A DNA stretch of 64,000 nucleotides from Arsukibacterium sp. UBA5043 (GTDB taxonomy: Bacteria > Pseudomonadota > Gammaproteobacteria > Enterobacterales > Alteromonadaceae): assembly GCA_002415085.1 (NCBI GenBank), contig DIBV01000009.1:1-64000 (forward strand), written 5' to 3'. Positions within the stretch are counted from its first letter, which is position 1, and every line of letters begins with the position of its first letter. The notes beneath the pieces were generated by a model. That model worked only from the letters and a program-made list of their open reading frames with translations, was not told where the DNA came from and made no database searches. Position numbers and translations under genes: made by a program. Below are positions 9,191-17,691 of the stretch, piece by piece.

Positions 9191-9460
9191 CCGTACGAGT
9201 TTTATACCGGGGTAATCCTGGATGAATGTCAGAACTTAAGTGCTGCCCAGCTTAAAACCATTATTACCCGCTGTGGGGAGGGCACTAAACTGATTTGCTC
9301 GGGTAATTTGTCACAAATTGACAGTAATTACCTGACCGCAGTGACCTCGGGACTGACCTATATTGTTGAACGCTTCAAAAACTTTGAAGGCAGTACCACC
9401 ATTAACCTTAATGGTGTAGTTCGCAGTCGCTTAGCGTCTTTTGCTGAAGCGAATTTGTAA
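9191..9460 (+). pseudogene. PhoH-family ATPase, C-terminal remnant cut by the mobile element
   Basis: From a TAG at 9188 the frame runs open to TAA at 9458-9460 and encodes VILDECQNLSAAQLKTII followed by TRCGEGTKLICSGNLSQID and SGLTYIVERF. This is the Walker B helix and C-terminal third of PhoH-like ATPases of the PIN-PhoH type. There is no start codon or Walker A region; the missing front part is not found elsewhere in the window. The homology begins close to 9206-9212, directly next to the recombinase operon, which points to disruption by insertion. The remaining piece should be non-functional alone. Confidence 0.8.
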
Positions 9461-9469
9461 TCGGCTTAT

Positions 9470-9492
9470 GGCGGCGGAAAAAAAGCGCCGCC
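9470..9492 (+). terminator. GC-rich hairpin after phoH remnant
   Basis: GGCGGCG (9470-9476) pairs perfectly with CGCCGCC (9486-9492) around a 9-nt A-rich loop, starting 10 nt after the phoH stop. No clear T-run follows on the plus strand, but on the minus strand the loop's complement is T-rich. It is the likely original phoH terminator. Confidence 0.5.
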
Positions 9493-9563
9493 ACGGTTTG
9501 CATATCGATAGAAATGGTCTAGGATTTGCAAAACTAAAAAGTAGCGCAATGCAAAGGAGTTGC

Positions 9564-10628
9564 ATGTCCAGCCCAGCTTATGCTGTTTATAACAGAACCG
9601 TCAGATTCTCTTTAATTGTGATTGTGGCGCTCAGTTTCAACGTATCATTCGTCCAGTTTCTGTTGCAATTCAATACCAGCTTGCAACATAACCGCCAGCA
9701 ACTTGAAATGTTTGCGCAGCAAATGGATGCTCAGATTGAACCGGTTTTGCAGTTCGCTCAAGCGGTTCAAGCCAGAGGGCAACTGGGCATGCAGATGGCA
9801 GTAACGGACGAAAATCAATTATCGTTGCTCTCACTTACCACACTTGATGTGGTACTGCATGAGCTTTATCTTCCCAATCAGGCGGTTGATCCCGAGCTGC
9901 AAATGTTACTGCAGTTGCAACCCTATTTTGATATTGCTCCTGCCAGCATTACGCCACTGAAAAATTTGTTTTATATATCAGAACAAAGTTTTGCCTACAA
10001 CGGTCAGCACAAATGGTCTGACTACGTGGTGGAGCACCTTGTTCAGTGGTTGCAGCGCAATCAACGTTCAGAAAACGGCTATGATCGGAATCCGGTTTTC
10101 TACAAAGATTTTATTCTTGAACAAGCGGCCATGAGTGTACCGTTTTATGTTAACGAACGTAAAATTGGCCGGTTCGTTTTAGCATTGGAGCTGGCGCCAT
10201 TGCTGGCAACTCTGGAAAAGAACAACCCTGATCGTTATTTTCTGCTGCTGGATCAGGCGGGTAATGTCATTGCCAGTTCTACTTTTATTAACGGTGATAA
10301 TCTGCAGCAGTATCAATTACAAATTCAGCGGTTGACTGGCACACCATGGTCGCTGGCACTGATTGATAAACGCGGCTCGTTATTTTATGCAGGTATGGGG
10401 AGATTCGTTTTACACTGGCTGAGTTATGCCGGGGTATTGCTGGTGCTCGCCTGGCTATTGGCACGGCGCTATAAACGCAAAATAATGGGGCCGTTGCAGC
10501 GCCTGTCAACCCATATTGACCGGCTTAACAACGGGCAGGCCGGGGTTCGCCGCGTGCCCGAGGGCTGGCAGGATGTATTCGAACGAGTCAGCCAGCTCAA
10601 AACTGACGATAAGCAAAATACTGATTAA
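9564..10628 (+). CDS. Membrane sensor protein, two TM helices and HAMP-like tail, no output domain
   Basis: I place the start at ATG 9564, which follows AAAGGAG at 6 nt spacing; the longer open frame from 9441 runs back into the phoH remnant and lacks a site. The 354-residue protein has a first transmembrane helix (about 15-35), a periplasmic domain of about 240 residues of Cache-like character, a second transmembrane helix (near 280-300), and a short cytoplasmic HAMP-like stretch (GPLQRLSTHIDRLNNG). The protein then stops without kinase, GGDEF or methyl-accepting domain. It may be a stand-alone sensor or a shortened cyclase/kinase. Its 3' end overlaps the convergent gene by 32 nt. Confidence 0.6.
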   Translation: MSSPAYAVYNRTVRFSLIVIVALSFNVSFVQFLLQFNTSLQHNRQQLEMFAQQMDAQIEPVLQFAQAVQARGQLGMQMAVTDENQLSLLSLTTLDVVLHELYLPNQAVDPELQMLLQLQPYFDIAPASITPLKNLFYISEQSFAYNGQHKWSDYVVEHLVQWLQRNQRSENGYDRNPVFYKDFILEQAAMSVPFYVNERKIGRFVLALELAPLLATLEKNNPDRYFLLLDQAGNVIASSTFINGDNLQQYQLQIQRLTGTPWSLALIDKRGSLFYAGMGRFVLHWLSYAGVLLVLAWLLARRYKRKIMGPLQRLSTHIDRLNNGQAGVRRVPEGWQDVFERVSQLKTDDKQNTD

Positions 10629-11538
10629 GAATATAAACTTTTTCTATCGCTGACATCTGCCCTACGGGCAGGGCCTGCTCAGCTGACGGATCGATAACCA
10701 GATAAACTGTACCCTGCAACGTAACCGTCAGGTCGTCGGGGCCCACTGGCATGGCCAACGCTAACACTGTTTTCTGTGGTAAGTACAGTATGGCTTGTTT
10801 TAAGCCGGGTGTACTACTGCGCAGCAAGGTTGCCAGCAATACGGTTTTGCTGGCGCTGTCGCCCTGATGTTGCCGCAGCACTTGCAGTGGCGGAGCAAAG
10901 CTTCGACCATATTCTCTTTGCTCTGCCGGATGGTTTGGAATAAGTTGAACCCATTTCAATAACGTTGCGACAAGCTGCCGCAGATCGGTAGTCTCAAGCT
11001 GTTTAACAACGGACTGAGTTAAAACGGCGATATCGTCCAGACTTCGCTGAATTATTTCGGGGTGATCAACCGTAATTAACTGCCGATTGTCGGCAAGCAA
11101 CAGCAGTTGATAACCCATCCGCGTTACATACTGCTGCTGAAATTGCTGGCTGAATTGTTGCAGCTTTTGTTGCAGTTGCTCTGTATCGGCCATTGTTTCT
11201 TGAGACAACGTGGCCGCTGACGCATGATGCAACGTAAAGTTCTGCCAGTCGCCGTCCGGGCCCGGTGTCAGCCGGTAAGGCCCAGCCTGACTAGCCTGAA
11301 GCTGCAACTCCCGCCATAACTGTTGCTGCATCCTCTGCGGCACATAAATCTGTAGCAAATTACTATTGTCCTCAATACGCGCCGGGTTGACCGAGAACTG
11401 CAACCTAATATCCTGCTCCTGTGCCCGGAACTGATAACGGAAAGTGCGCTGATTATTGTCAACACTCTGCTGCATACTAAGGGTTTGAGCCTGCAACAGT
11501 AATGGCAGCAGCAGAAAATAGAGATAACCTTTTAACAA
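10597..11538 (-). CDS. Periplasmic transglutaminase-like fold protein, catalytic Cys replaced
   Basis: A short signal peptide (KGYLYFLLLPLLLQAQ) starts the 313-residue protein, which uses a TTG start right after the stop of the upstream gene. The middle is glutamine-rich helix. Around residues 200-245, the segment with YGRSFAPPLQVLRQHQGDSA followed by SKTVLLATLLR resembles the bacterial transglutaminase-like core, where GDC-x-x-K/R-x-LLAALLR is usual; here serine stands where the catalytic cysteine is expected. If the match is right, the protein binds but does not cleave. Partner and role are unknown. It forms an operon with the anchor-H protein upstream. Confidence 0.5.
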   Translation of the reverse strand: MLKGYLYFLLLPLLLQAQTLSMQQSVDNNQRTFRYQFRAQEQDIRLQFSVNPARIEDNSNLLQIYVPQRMQQQLWRELQLQASQAGPYRLTPGPDGDWQNFTLHHASAATLSQETMADTEQLQQKLQQFSQQFQQQYVTRMGYQLLLLADNRQLITVDHPEIIQRSLDDIAVLTQSVVKQLETTDLRQLVATLLKWVQLIPNHPAEQREYGRSFAPPLQVLRQHQGDSASKTVLLATLLRSSTPGLKQAILYLPQKTVLALAMPVGPDDLTVTLQGTVYLVIDPSAEQALPVGQMSAIEKVYILNQYFAYRQF

Positions 11539-12171
11539 TTAGTCCCGCTTTGTTCGTCTGAAAAATAGTAAGCATAACCCCAACAACATCGCCATGCCAG
11601 TCGAGCCCGCCGATACCTCTACGCTGCTGCTGGTCTGGATTTGGTCACGCTGATAATCTTCCAGAGTCAGTGCATCCAGCGCGCTGAGATCATAACCTGA
11701 TGCTTCTGCTACTAAATAACCGGTATTGGCATCAAATATCCGGATGGTCAGCAGGTAAAAATTTGCCGGGTAGTGATGCTCCAAATTTGTTTCTATACCC
11801 AGCCAGTCATTACTGCTCTGGCCAAATAATTCAAACACTGAGCTGGTGTAATAAATCCGTTCATTGCCGTAGTCGGGAGTCAGGCTAAGTTCGGCGAATA
11901 CCTGCTGATAGGCATAGTCGGAGTCGGCATCAAATTCAACATACAACTGGTGAAAATAACCATTATAGTTGTCGTCTCTGTTCAGACTGATATCAATGCT
12001 GTGGAACCAGACATCGGATTGATAGCTCTGATTGATCGCTGAACCTTGTACTTTACTCGTTTGCATAGCACTGTGCTGATGACTTCTTAGCTCAGTGCTA
12101 ACGCTGTCTGCCAGGCTTAGCAGGGGCATAAATAACAATAAAGCAGCCGCTGTTTTCAGTAGGGTTTTCAT
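11539..12171 (-). CDS. Choice-of-anchor H family protein with C-terminal sorting tail
   Basis: The 210-residue protein has a classic signal peptide (MKTLLKTAAALLLFMPLLSLA), a beta-rich central domain rich in Asp and Tyr (YNGYFHQLYVEFDADSDY), and a C-terminal tail of Gly/Ser linker, hydrophobic helix (GMAMLLGLCLLFF) and basic RRTKR. This tripartite tail is like a GlyGly-CTERM or similar sorting signal, processed by a rhombosortase-type protease. It is probably a surface-exposed or outer-membrane-associated protein. It abuts the transglutaminase-like gene with no gap. Confidence 0.65.
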   Translation of the reverse strand: MKTLLKTAAALLLFMPLLSLADSVSTELRSHQHSAMQTSKVQGSAINQSYQSDVWFHSIDISLNRDDNYNGYFHQLYVEFDADSDYAYQQVFAELSLTPDYGNERIYYTSSVFELFGQSSNDWLGIETNLEHHYPANFYLLTIRIFDANTGYLVAEASGYDLSALDALTLEDYQRDQIQTSSSVEVSAGSTGMAMLLGLCLLFFRRTKRD

Positions 12172-12256
12172 AAGCAGATCTCCTCGATATTTGTTACTAT
12201 TACAGTCTAACGCGCTGAATTTCAGCTGAACTTGTGAGTAAAGGAATAGTAAATAG

Positions 12257-13117
12257 ATGAAGTTGTCACGCCAGATTGACGTTCAAGCCGCAGGTCAGGC
12301 AATTAGTATTTTAGCTGCGGCGGTACCGGAACTGGCTAAGGGCAGGTTGAAAGACGCGATGAGCAAAGGCGCGGTGCAGTTGCTGACTAAGCCGGTAAAA
12401 CGGCTGCGAAGGTCTCAATATGCGTTAAAGGCAGGCCAGGTGCTGCAACTGCACTATGATGCCGATATTCTGAGCCGTAGTTGCCCACCCGCCCGGCTAA
12501 TTAGCGACTTTCGTGCGTACAGTATCTGGTTTAAACCTGCTGGTATGCTGTCCCAGGGTAATGAATGGGGTGATCATCTGAGCCTGTTACGATTTACCGA
12601 ACAACATTTTGGCAACCGGCCGGTGTTTTTACTGCATCGGCTCGATCGGGAAGCCAGTGGTCTGGTGCTGATTGCTCATACCAGGGCGGCAGCAACCGCG
12701 TTCAGTAAACTGATTGCGGCCCAGCAGTTGACTAAAACCTATCTGGTGCAAGTGAAGGGTCAACTGAGTCCTGGCTTGCTGGCTGCTGCAGAAATCAGTA
12801 AGCCACTGGATGGCAAGGCCTGCTTAACCCGGTTTGTGCTGCGTTGCTACGACGCTGCTACCGACAGCAGTTGGTTAGAAATTGACTTGATTAGTGGTCG
12901 GAAACATCAAATCCGGCGCCATTTTGCCGCCGTCGATCATCCGGTAATGGGTGATCCACGCTATGGCGAAGGTAACAAAAACCAGAGTGGTTTGGCACTA
13001 CAGGCGAGTGCCATCGCATTTACTTGTCCGCTGCAGCACCATCAGCGTGCCATCGCGCTCAGTAGCGAATTACAGCTCACAGGTTTCAGCGAGCTCAGTT
13101 GCCATCGCCAGGCTTAA
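12257..13117 (+). CDS. RluA-family RNA pseudouridine synthase
   Basis: The motif HRLDREASG (127-135) holds the catalytic aspartate Asp130, and the block around KTYLVQVKG and GRKHQIRRHFAA is typical of RluA/TruC-type enzymes that convert uridine to pseudouridine in rRNA or tRNA. The first 70 residues resemble an S4-like or RluA leader region but are weak. Length (286 aa) fits the family. The target base cannot be assigned. The 3' end overlaps the convergent TPR gene by 48 nt, so no terminator lies between. Confidence 0.85.
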   Translation: MKLSRQIDVQAAGQAISILAAAVPELAKGRLKDAMSKGAVQLLTKPVKRLRRSQYALKAGQVLQLHYDADILSRSCPPARLISDFRAYSIWFKPAGMLSQGNEWGDHLSLLRFTEQHFGNRPVFLLHRLDREASGLVLIAHTRAAATAFSKLIAAQQLTKTYLVQVKGQLSPGLLAAAEISKPLDGKACLTRFVLRCYDAATDSSWLEIDLISGRKHQIRRHFAAVDHPVMGDPRYGEGNKNQSGLALQASAIAFTCPLQHHQRAIALSSELQLTGFSELSCHRQA

Positions 13118-15160
13118 ATCGGCGGGCAGCAGTTCATCATTTAGGGTAAGTGTTAAGGCGCCCAGTTGCAGCGCATTTATCATGTCCTGTCTGAGATTGC
13201 TGGTTTGCCATTCACAGGGGCGTGGCTGCTCAGCGCTGAGCTTGAGCTGCCAGCAAGGTGATGTGTTGTCAGTGATGCTCGCCAGTTTCCAGCTTAACCA
13301 AAACGCTTCACGCAGCGCTGTAAGCTCATGAGCCTGCCATCGCGAACCAAGTAACTGCGACACTTCAAGTTGCAATCGGATCAGATGACTTTCTTTTGCC
13401 AGGGCCGGTAATGCTTGCTGGATATCTGTTTCCAGTTGTCTGACAAAACAGGCGGTCTCTGCAGGACTCGCCCGGCAGCCAAGCCATAATACATCACTGT
13501 TGATGCAGCAGCCGCTTAGCTGCGCGATGTTCAGATTACTGAGCACCGCCTGCAGCGGCTGGCGCAGCGCCTCTTCACCCAAATCCAGCTTCAGTTGCTG
13601 ACTGATGGACAGCGCAATAGCCACTAATTGTAGTGGTTGCTTACCGCGATCGTCCTGCTGCAGCCGCTCACAGAACCGACTCCAGTTGTGTGACAGTAAA
13701 AATGCCAGTTGCACCGATTTAGTCTGGTTGTGACGGGTTCGCAGGCACCAATACATTCCGCCACACCCGATAAGCAGAAAAAGTAATATCGCTGCAGCTA
13801 ATTTCCAGTACCAGAGTGTCTGGCGCAGGCTCTGCTGCTGCAATAGCTGAGCAGTGTTGCTGTGGTGCTGAGTATTGCTCTGCTTTAACTGGTCTTTTAG
13901 TTCGGTAAGCTTTTCTGCGGTAGTGGTTGTTAGCTCAGTAAAGTGGAGCTTATTGGCTTGCTGGTTTAAGAGAAATGCTTGTTGCCAGTCTTGTTTATGC
14001 TCCGCCAGTTCGGCTCGCAAGGTGTAATAGCGGGCCTGCAGGTAATTGGCTGCGCCCTCTATGCCGGGGCTTAGGTCAGCAATAATCTGTTCAGTTTGGC
14101 TAAATTGTTGCTGCATCAGGGCTAACTCTGCAAGTGCCAGCGCACTTTCCTGGACATACGTCTGCGCACCAATTTGCCGGAATTGCTGCAATGCCGCATT
14201 ATAATATTGAGCCGCCTGCAAGTTCTCACCGCGCAGCCTGCTAACGCGCCCCAGACTTTGTTTTACGATGGCGGTGCGCATGACATTATTAATTTGCTCG
14301 CTAATGGCTAGCGCTTCCAGTAAGTATTGTTCGGCCTGAGCGATGCCCCCGGCTGATTCAAGATGGCTTTCAGCGATGTAAACCAGGGTATAACTGTAAC
14401 TGGATAAGTCATTAAGACGTTGGTAAAGACTGGCAGCGTGCTGCATATGTTCCAGTGCCAGATTATGTTCACCTATTTTGCGAAAAGCCATGCCCAACCG
14501 GAAATGAATGGAGGCCCTGGCATCACTATCATCCAGGGTATCAGCCAATACCAGTGCTTGCTGCAACTGTTGATGTGCCTGGCCAAACCTATTATTTTGC
14601 AATGCCAGCCGTCCCAGCATAATCCTGGCGGCCAGCTCCTTACGGAGATCTTTTAAGTCGAGCGCTAAGTTCAGGCTCTGGCTGGCAAAGTGTTCTGCCT
14701 GAGTCAAGTCGCCCAGTTGGTTATGGGCCTGGGCAAAATTGGTCAGTACTTCACTGTATAACTGTCGGGCAGCAATATCAGTACTGGCACGCAATAAGGT
14801 GTCGGCCTGTTGCAAATAGCTAATAGCGTGGCGGGTGTCACGAAATAAAATGCCATAGACTTTAGCTCGAAGCAGGGCAATATGTGCATGCTGCTGCTCG
14901 CTGCTGGCTAAGGTTTCAGCCTGTTGTAACGCGGCGATGGCGGCGTCTTTATTATTCGAACTCAGATACGCCTGCGCCAGCACCAGCCAGTCGGCATAGT
15001 GGTGTTGCTGGTTGCTGACCAGTAGTTCGGTAATTACCTGCTCATAATTTTCTGAAGCCAGCCGCAAGCGTTCAGCCAACTCGGTTGCCAAGGCCTTATC
15101 GCTGAGCATCAGACTGGCCAATACCATAAAGCAGACCAGCAAAGTACTGCGAATTCGCAT
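13070..15160 (-). CDS. TPR-repeat membrane protein with possible degenerate GGDEF-like domain
   Basis: After a signal peptide (to about residue 25), residues 30-400 are tandem TPR helices (for example YADWLVLAQAYLSS and ASIHFRLGMAFRKIGEHNLA). One transmembrane helix follows (about 447-467, KLAAAILLFLLIGCGGMYWC). The cytoplasmic C-terminal 200 residues have the strand-helix pattern of a GGDEF domain, with INSDVLWLGC at the place of the GGDEF hairpin, but no catalytic motif. It would then be a sensor that cannot make c-di-GMP. The same signal-TPR-TM-GGDEF architecture, intact, is present in the protein at 46259-48421. Confidence 0.65.
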   Translation of the reverse strand: MRIRSTLLVCFMVLASLMLSDKALATELAERLRLASENYEQVITELLVSNQQHHYADWLVLAQAYLSSNNKDAAIAALQQAETLASSEQQHAHIALLRAKVYGILFRDTRHAISYLQQADTLLRASTDIAARQLYSEVLTNFAQAHNQLGDLTQAEHFASQSLNLALDLKDLRKELAARIMLGRLALQNNRFGQAHQQLQQALVLADTLDDSDARASIHFRLGMAFRKIGEHNLALEHMQHAASLYQRLNDLSSYSYTLVYIAESHLESAGGIAQAEQYLLEALAISEQINNVMRTAIVKQSLGRVSRLRGENLQAAQYYNAALQQFRQIGAQTYVQESALALAELALMQQQFSQTEQIIADLSPGIEGAANYLQARYYTLRAELAEHKQDWQQAFLLNQQANKLHFTELTTTTAEKLTELKDQLKQSNTQHHSNTAQLLQQQSLRQTLWYWKLAAAILLFLLIGCGGMYWCLRTRHNQTKSVQLAFLLSHNWSRFCERLQQDDRGKQPLQLVAIALSISQQLKLDLGEEALRQPLQAVLSNLNIAQLSGCCINSDVLWLGCRASPAETACFVRQLETDIQQALPALAKESHLIRLQLEVSQLLGSRWQAHELTALREAFWLSWKLASITDNTSPCWQLKLSAEQPRPCEWQTSNLRQDMINALQLGALTLTLNDELLPADLSLAMATELAETCEL

Positions 15161-15216
15161 AGTTTAGTATTAGCTCATTTTTTTGCAGCCAGTGTAGCCG
15201 GAAAGTGTTGGTCAGG

Positions 15217-16164
15217 CTATAGCTGTCGCAGCGAGTGTCCTGCTAAAAATGCACTGATATTTTCACGCAGTTGTACGGTCATTCTGCTACGTGCAGCAGG
15301 GGTGGCCCAGCCAATGTGAGGGGTAAGCAGCAGGTTGGGCCGGGCATGTTGCAGCAATATATGGCTGGCTGCAGGGGGCTCGCTGCAAAGGACGTCAAGA
15401 CCTGCCGCCAGCCGGCCGGTTTTCAGTTCATTTAATAACGCGCTTTCGTCTATCAGGCCGCCGCGAGCAGTGTTAATAATAATAGCGCCATCCGGTAGCA
15501 GCGCCAGCGTTCCACGGTTGAGTAATTGTTCAGTGTCTGCGGTAAGTGGACAATGTAAAGACAATACGTCAGCCTGAGACAGTGCTTCGTTAAAGCGCAC
15601 TCTGCCCTCCCGGCAGTGCTCGGCACCCGCATGTTCGCTAATCAGAACCCGCATACCAAAAGCGGCGGCAAGCCTGGCAGTTGCCTGTCCCAATGCGCCA
15701 TAGCCAACTACGACAAAACATTTGCCATCAAGCTCTGTCAACGGGTGACTATGCAAGCAAAAGTGTGGGCTCTGGCTCCACTCACCCCTGGCCAGGGTTT
15801 GCTGATAATTGCAGATCTGATTGGTTAACCCCAGCAACAACGCCATGGCATGTTGGGGCACTGCGGTATCGGCGTAGTCTCTGACATTACATACTTTGAT
15901 ACCCTGACGGATTGCAGTGGTCAGGGCAATATTGTTAACCCCGGTAGCAGCGACACAAATAAGTTTAAGTTTGGGGAGTGCCTGTAATATATCCTGGTTG
16001 AGTTCCACCTTGTTGACAATGGCAATATCCGCTTCTGCCAGCCGCTCTGTCACGAGCTGCTGTGCTGTGCTGGCAAAACATTGCAGCTGACAATCCGGTA
16101 ATTGCAACATACTTAAATCGGTATCGCCCATTGAGCCAGCATCCAGAAATACGATATGTGTCAT
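15217..16164 (-). CDS. D-2-hydroxyacid dehydrogenase (glycerate/hydroxypyruvate type)
   Basis: This 315-residue protein has the NAD-binding glycine motif GYGALG (154-159) and the family's catalytic set: Arg234 (NTARGGLIDE), Glu262 (CSEPP) and His283 (TPHIGWAT). The general fold is that of D-isomer-specific 2-hydroxyacid dehydrogenases, and the overall sequence is most like glycerate dehydrogenase/hydroxypyruvate reductase (HprA type). It interconverts a 2-keto and a D-2-hydroxy acid using NAD(H) in the cytoplasm. It stands alone on the minus strand, divergent from the DUF2798 gene. Confidence 0.85.
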   Translation of the reverse strand: MTHIVFLDAGSMGDTDLSMLQLPDCQLQCFASTAQQLVTERLAEADIAIVNKVELNQDILQALPKLKLICVAATGVNNIALTTAIRQGIKVCNVRDYADTAVPQHAMALLLGLTNQICNYQQTLARGEWSQSPHFCLHSHPLTELDGKCFVVVGYGALGQATARLAAAFGMRVLISEHAGAEHCREGRVRFNEALSQADVLSLHCPLTADTEQLLNRGTLALLPDGAIIINTARGGLIDESALLNELKTGRLAAGLDVLCSEPPAASHILLQHARPNLLLTPHIGWATPAARSRMTVQLRENISAFLAGHSLRQL

Positions 16165-16215
16165 GCAATCCTCTAATCATTTGGTTATCATAGGGCCCGG
16201 TGTTAGGGAGGGGTT

Positions 16216-16458
16216 ATGTTTCCTGTTAAATTTCAAGCTGGAATTTTTGCGTTTATTATGTCTGGATTTATGGCGTTCCTGATGTCAGGCATACTGACAT
16301 TTATCAATCTAGGATGGTTTAGTGGTTTTGTCGGCGCCTGGATGCATGCCTACATGTACGCCCATGCCTGTGCATTTCCATTAGTGTTTATATTTGCCCC
16401 ACTGAGTCGGCAGCTCACCACCTTGCTGATCAAAGCGCCTGAGATCAGCGGTAGCTGA
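16216..16458 (+). CDS. DUF2798 small membrane protein
   Basis: This 80-residue protein has two hydrophobic helices (about 8-32 and 45-70) with the FxxxMSxxMAFLMSG start and the WMHAYMYAHACAFPLVF second segment characteristic of DUF2798 proteins. A GGAGGGG ribosome site precedes the ATG. Function of the family is unknown. Its end overlaps the convergent globin gene by 14 nt. Confidence 0.75.
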   Translation: MFPVKFQAGIFAFIMSGFMAFLMSGILTFINLGWFSGFVGAWMHAYMYAHACAFPLVFIFAPLSRQLTTLLIKAPEISGS

Positions 16459-16867
16459 TATCTTTATACATCGGTGCCAACAATGCCAGCAACGCGTTTT
16501 GATCTGCAATGCTGATCTGCTGGCGTTGCATCACTTTAATTAAACCTTCCACCAAAGCGTCGTAATCTGCGAGGGTAATATTAAAGCCGGTGTGGCTTTC
16601 CTGCATGGTGCTGCCACTGTACCGGCAGGGACCGCCGCTCAGCTCACACAACTGCTCTGTTAGCATCGCTCTGAAGCGGCTAATATCGGTGTCTGCAAAA
16701 TGATGAACAATTCTTGCATCATGCTCAATTTCGAACAATAACCCGTCAACAATGGCGCTGATGCCTTCGTCGGCCCCCAACCGCTGATATAAAACGGGCT
16801 GCGTCGCAGTGCTGCAGCCTAGCAGCAGTAACAGGCTAAATCCAAACAATATACCTGGTTTTACCAT
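16445..16867 (-). CDS. Group 1 truncated hemoglobin with lipoprotein signal
   Basis: The N-terminus (FSLLLLLGCST) is a lipobox with the acylated cysteine at position 18, so the mature protein is probably anchored in the envelope. The remaining 120 residues match truncated hemoglobins: LYQRLGADEGI at the start, the HHFADTDISRF segment, and proximal histidine His92 in MQESHTGFNI. Such globins bind heme and O2 or NO; an exported lipoprotein form is less common. The start overlaps the DUF3034 gene by 7 nt, making it the last gene of a four-gene operon. Confidence 0.8.
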   Translation of the reverse strand: MVKPGILFGFSLLLLLGCSTATQPVLYQRLGADEGISAIVDGLLFEIEHDARIVHHFADTDISRFRAMLTEQLCELSGGPCRYSGSTMQESHTGFNITLADYDALVEGLIKVMQRQQISIADQNALLALLAPMYKDISYR

Positions 16868-17691
16868 GTCGCCTCCAGCGCCAGATAGTAACCGGTTTGA
16901 GAACCCTGGCCGGCAATGTCGCCAAGGTCGACATAGGCACCGGTAACACTGACATTTTTATTGATAAACCAGGCGACAAAAATATCGCGCCAGTGCTGTT
17001 CTGCAGCAAAAGCCAGCTTATCCGGCTTTTGCTTATACTCAATGCCAATGGCCAGATTATAATTCAGCAGCACTGCTGCTGAACCTTCAAACACCACTTC
17101 ATAATGGTTGTCGGTAGCGCTGCCAAACCCCAGCAGGCCAGTCTGATTGGCTTTGGTGGCACGCAGGGTACCGTTTAACAGCAGGTTTCGTCCTGCTACC
17201 TGATGAAACAGCACCTTGCTGGCTGCCAGGTAAAAGTCGGTGCCGCTGGCACGGGTGGCCCCGACAGCGGCTGGCAGGGCGAAATCCTGATTGCGCTTGT
17301 GCTGAACACCGACACTAATTTGCGGCATGGTGGTGTACAGTAATTCTCCGGCCAGATGATATTTGACTGAAAAAATATCCTGTGACAGGCTGCCGCCAAT
17401 CGATTCCAGCTCGAAGCGCTGGCGGGCATAAGAGAATTCCCAGCTATTGTCCAGACTTAAGGCAATACCGGCACTGTGCAGGCTGAAATCGTTGACAGCA
17501 ACCCTTCCGCCAAAGGCCGTTGCTGCCCATTCGTCACTACTGGCGTAACCGTTAATTACCGCCCACGGTACAATGCCGCCGCCGGCGTTGCCCTCAACTG
17601 TGGTTACCCCGCCGGTAGCAATAATTTTGCTGCCAGCAGCAGCGATGGCCGGGCAGCAACACAGTATAATTAATAATAACCTGCAGTTCAT
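16861..17691 (-). CDS. DUF3034 family outer-membrane-type protein
   Basis: A signal peptide (LLLIILCCCPAIAAAG) precedes a 255-residue domain rich in alternating beta strands, ending in aromatic Trp (ALEATW), typical of an outer-membrane beta-barrel. The sequence GGVTTVEGNAGGGIVPWAVI near the start marks the DUF3034 family. Function is unknown. It overlaps the upstream GGDEF/EAL gene by 4 nt and the downstream globin by 7 nt, so it belongs to the cupredoxin operon. Confidence 0.8.
   Translation of the reverse strand: MNCRLLLIILCCCPAIAAAGSKIIATGGVTTVEGNAGGGIVPWAVINGYASSDEWAATAFGGRVAVNDFSLHSAGIALSLDNSWEFSYARQRFELESIGGSLSQDIFSVKYHLAGELLYTTMPQISVGVQHKRNQDFALPAAVGATRASGTDFYLAASKVLFHQVAGRNLLLNGTLRATKANQTGLLGFGSATDNHYEVVFEGSAAVLLNYNLAIGIEYKQKPDKLAFAAEQHWRDIFVAWFINKNVSVTGAYVDLGDIAGQGSQTGYYLALEATW

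Noticed and set aside
9441-9563. Upstream 41-codon extension of the sensor gene
   Set aside because: It runs inside the phoH remnant and through its hairpin; the ATG at 9564 has the proper AAAGGAG site.
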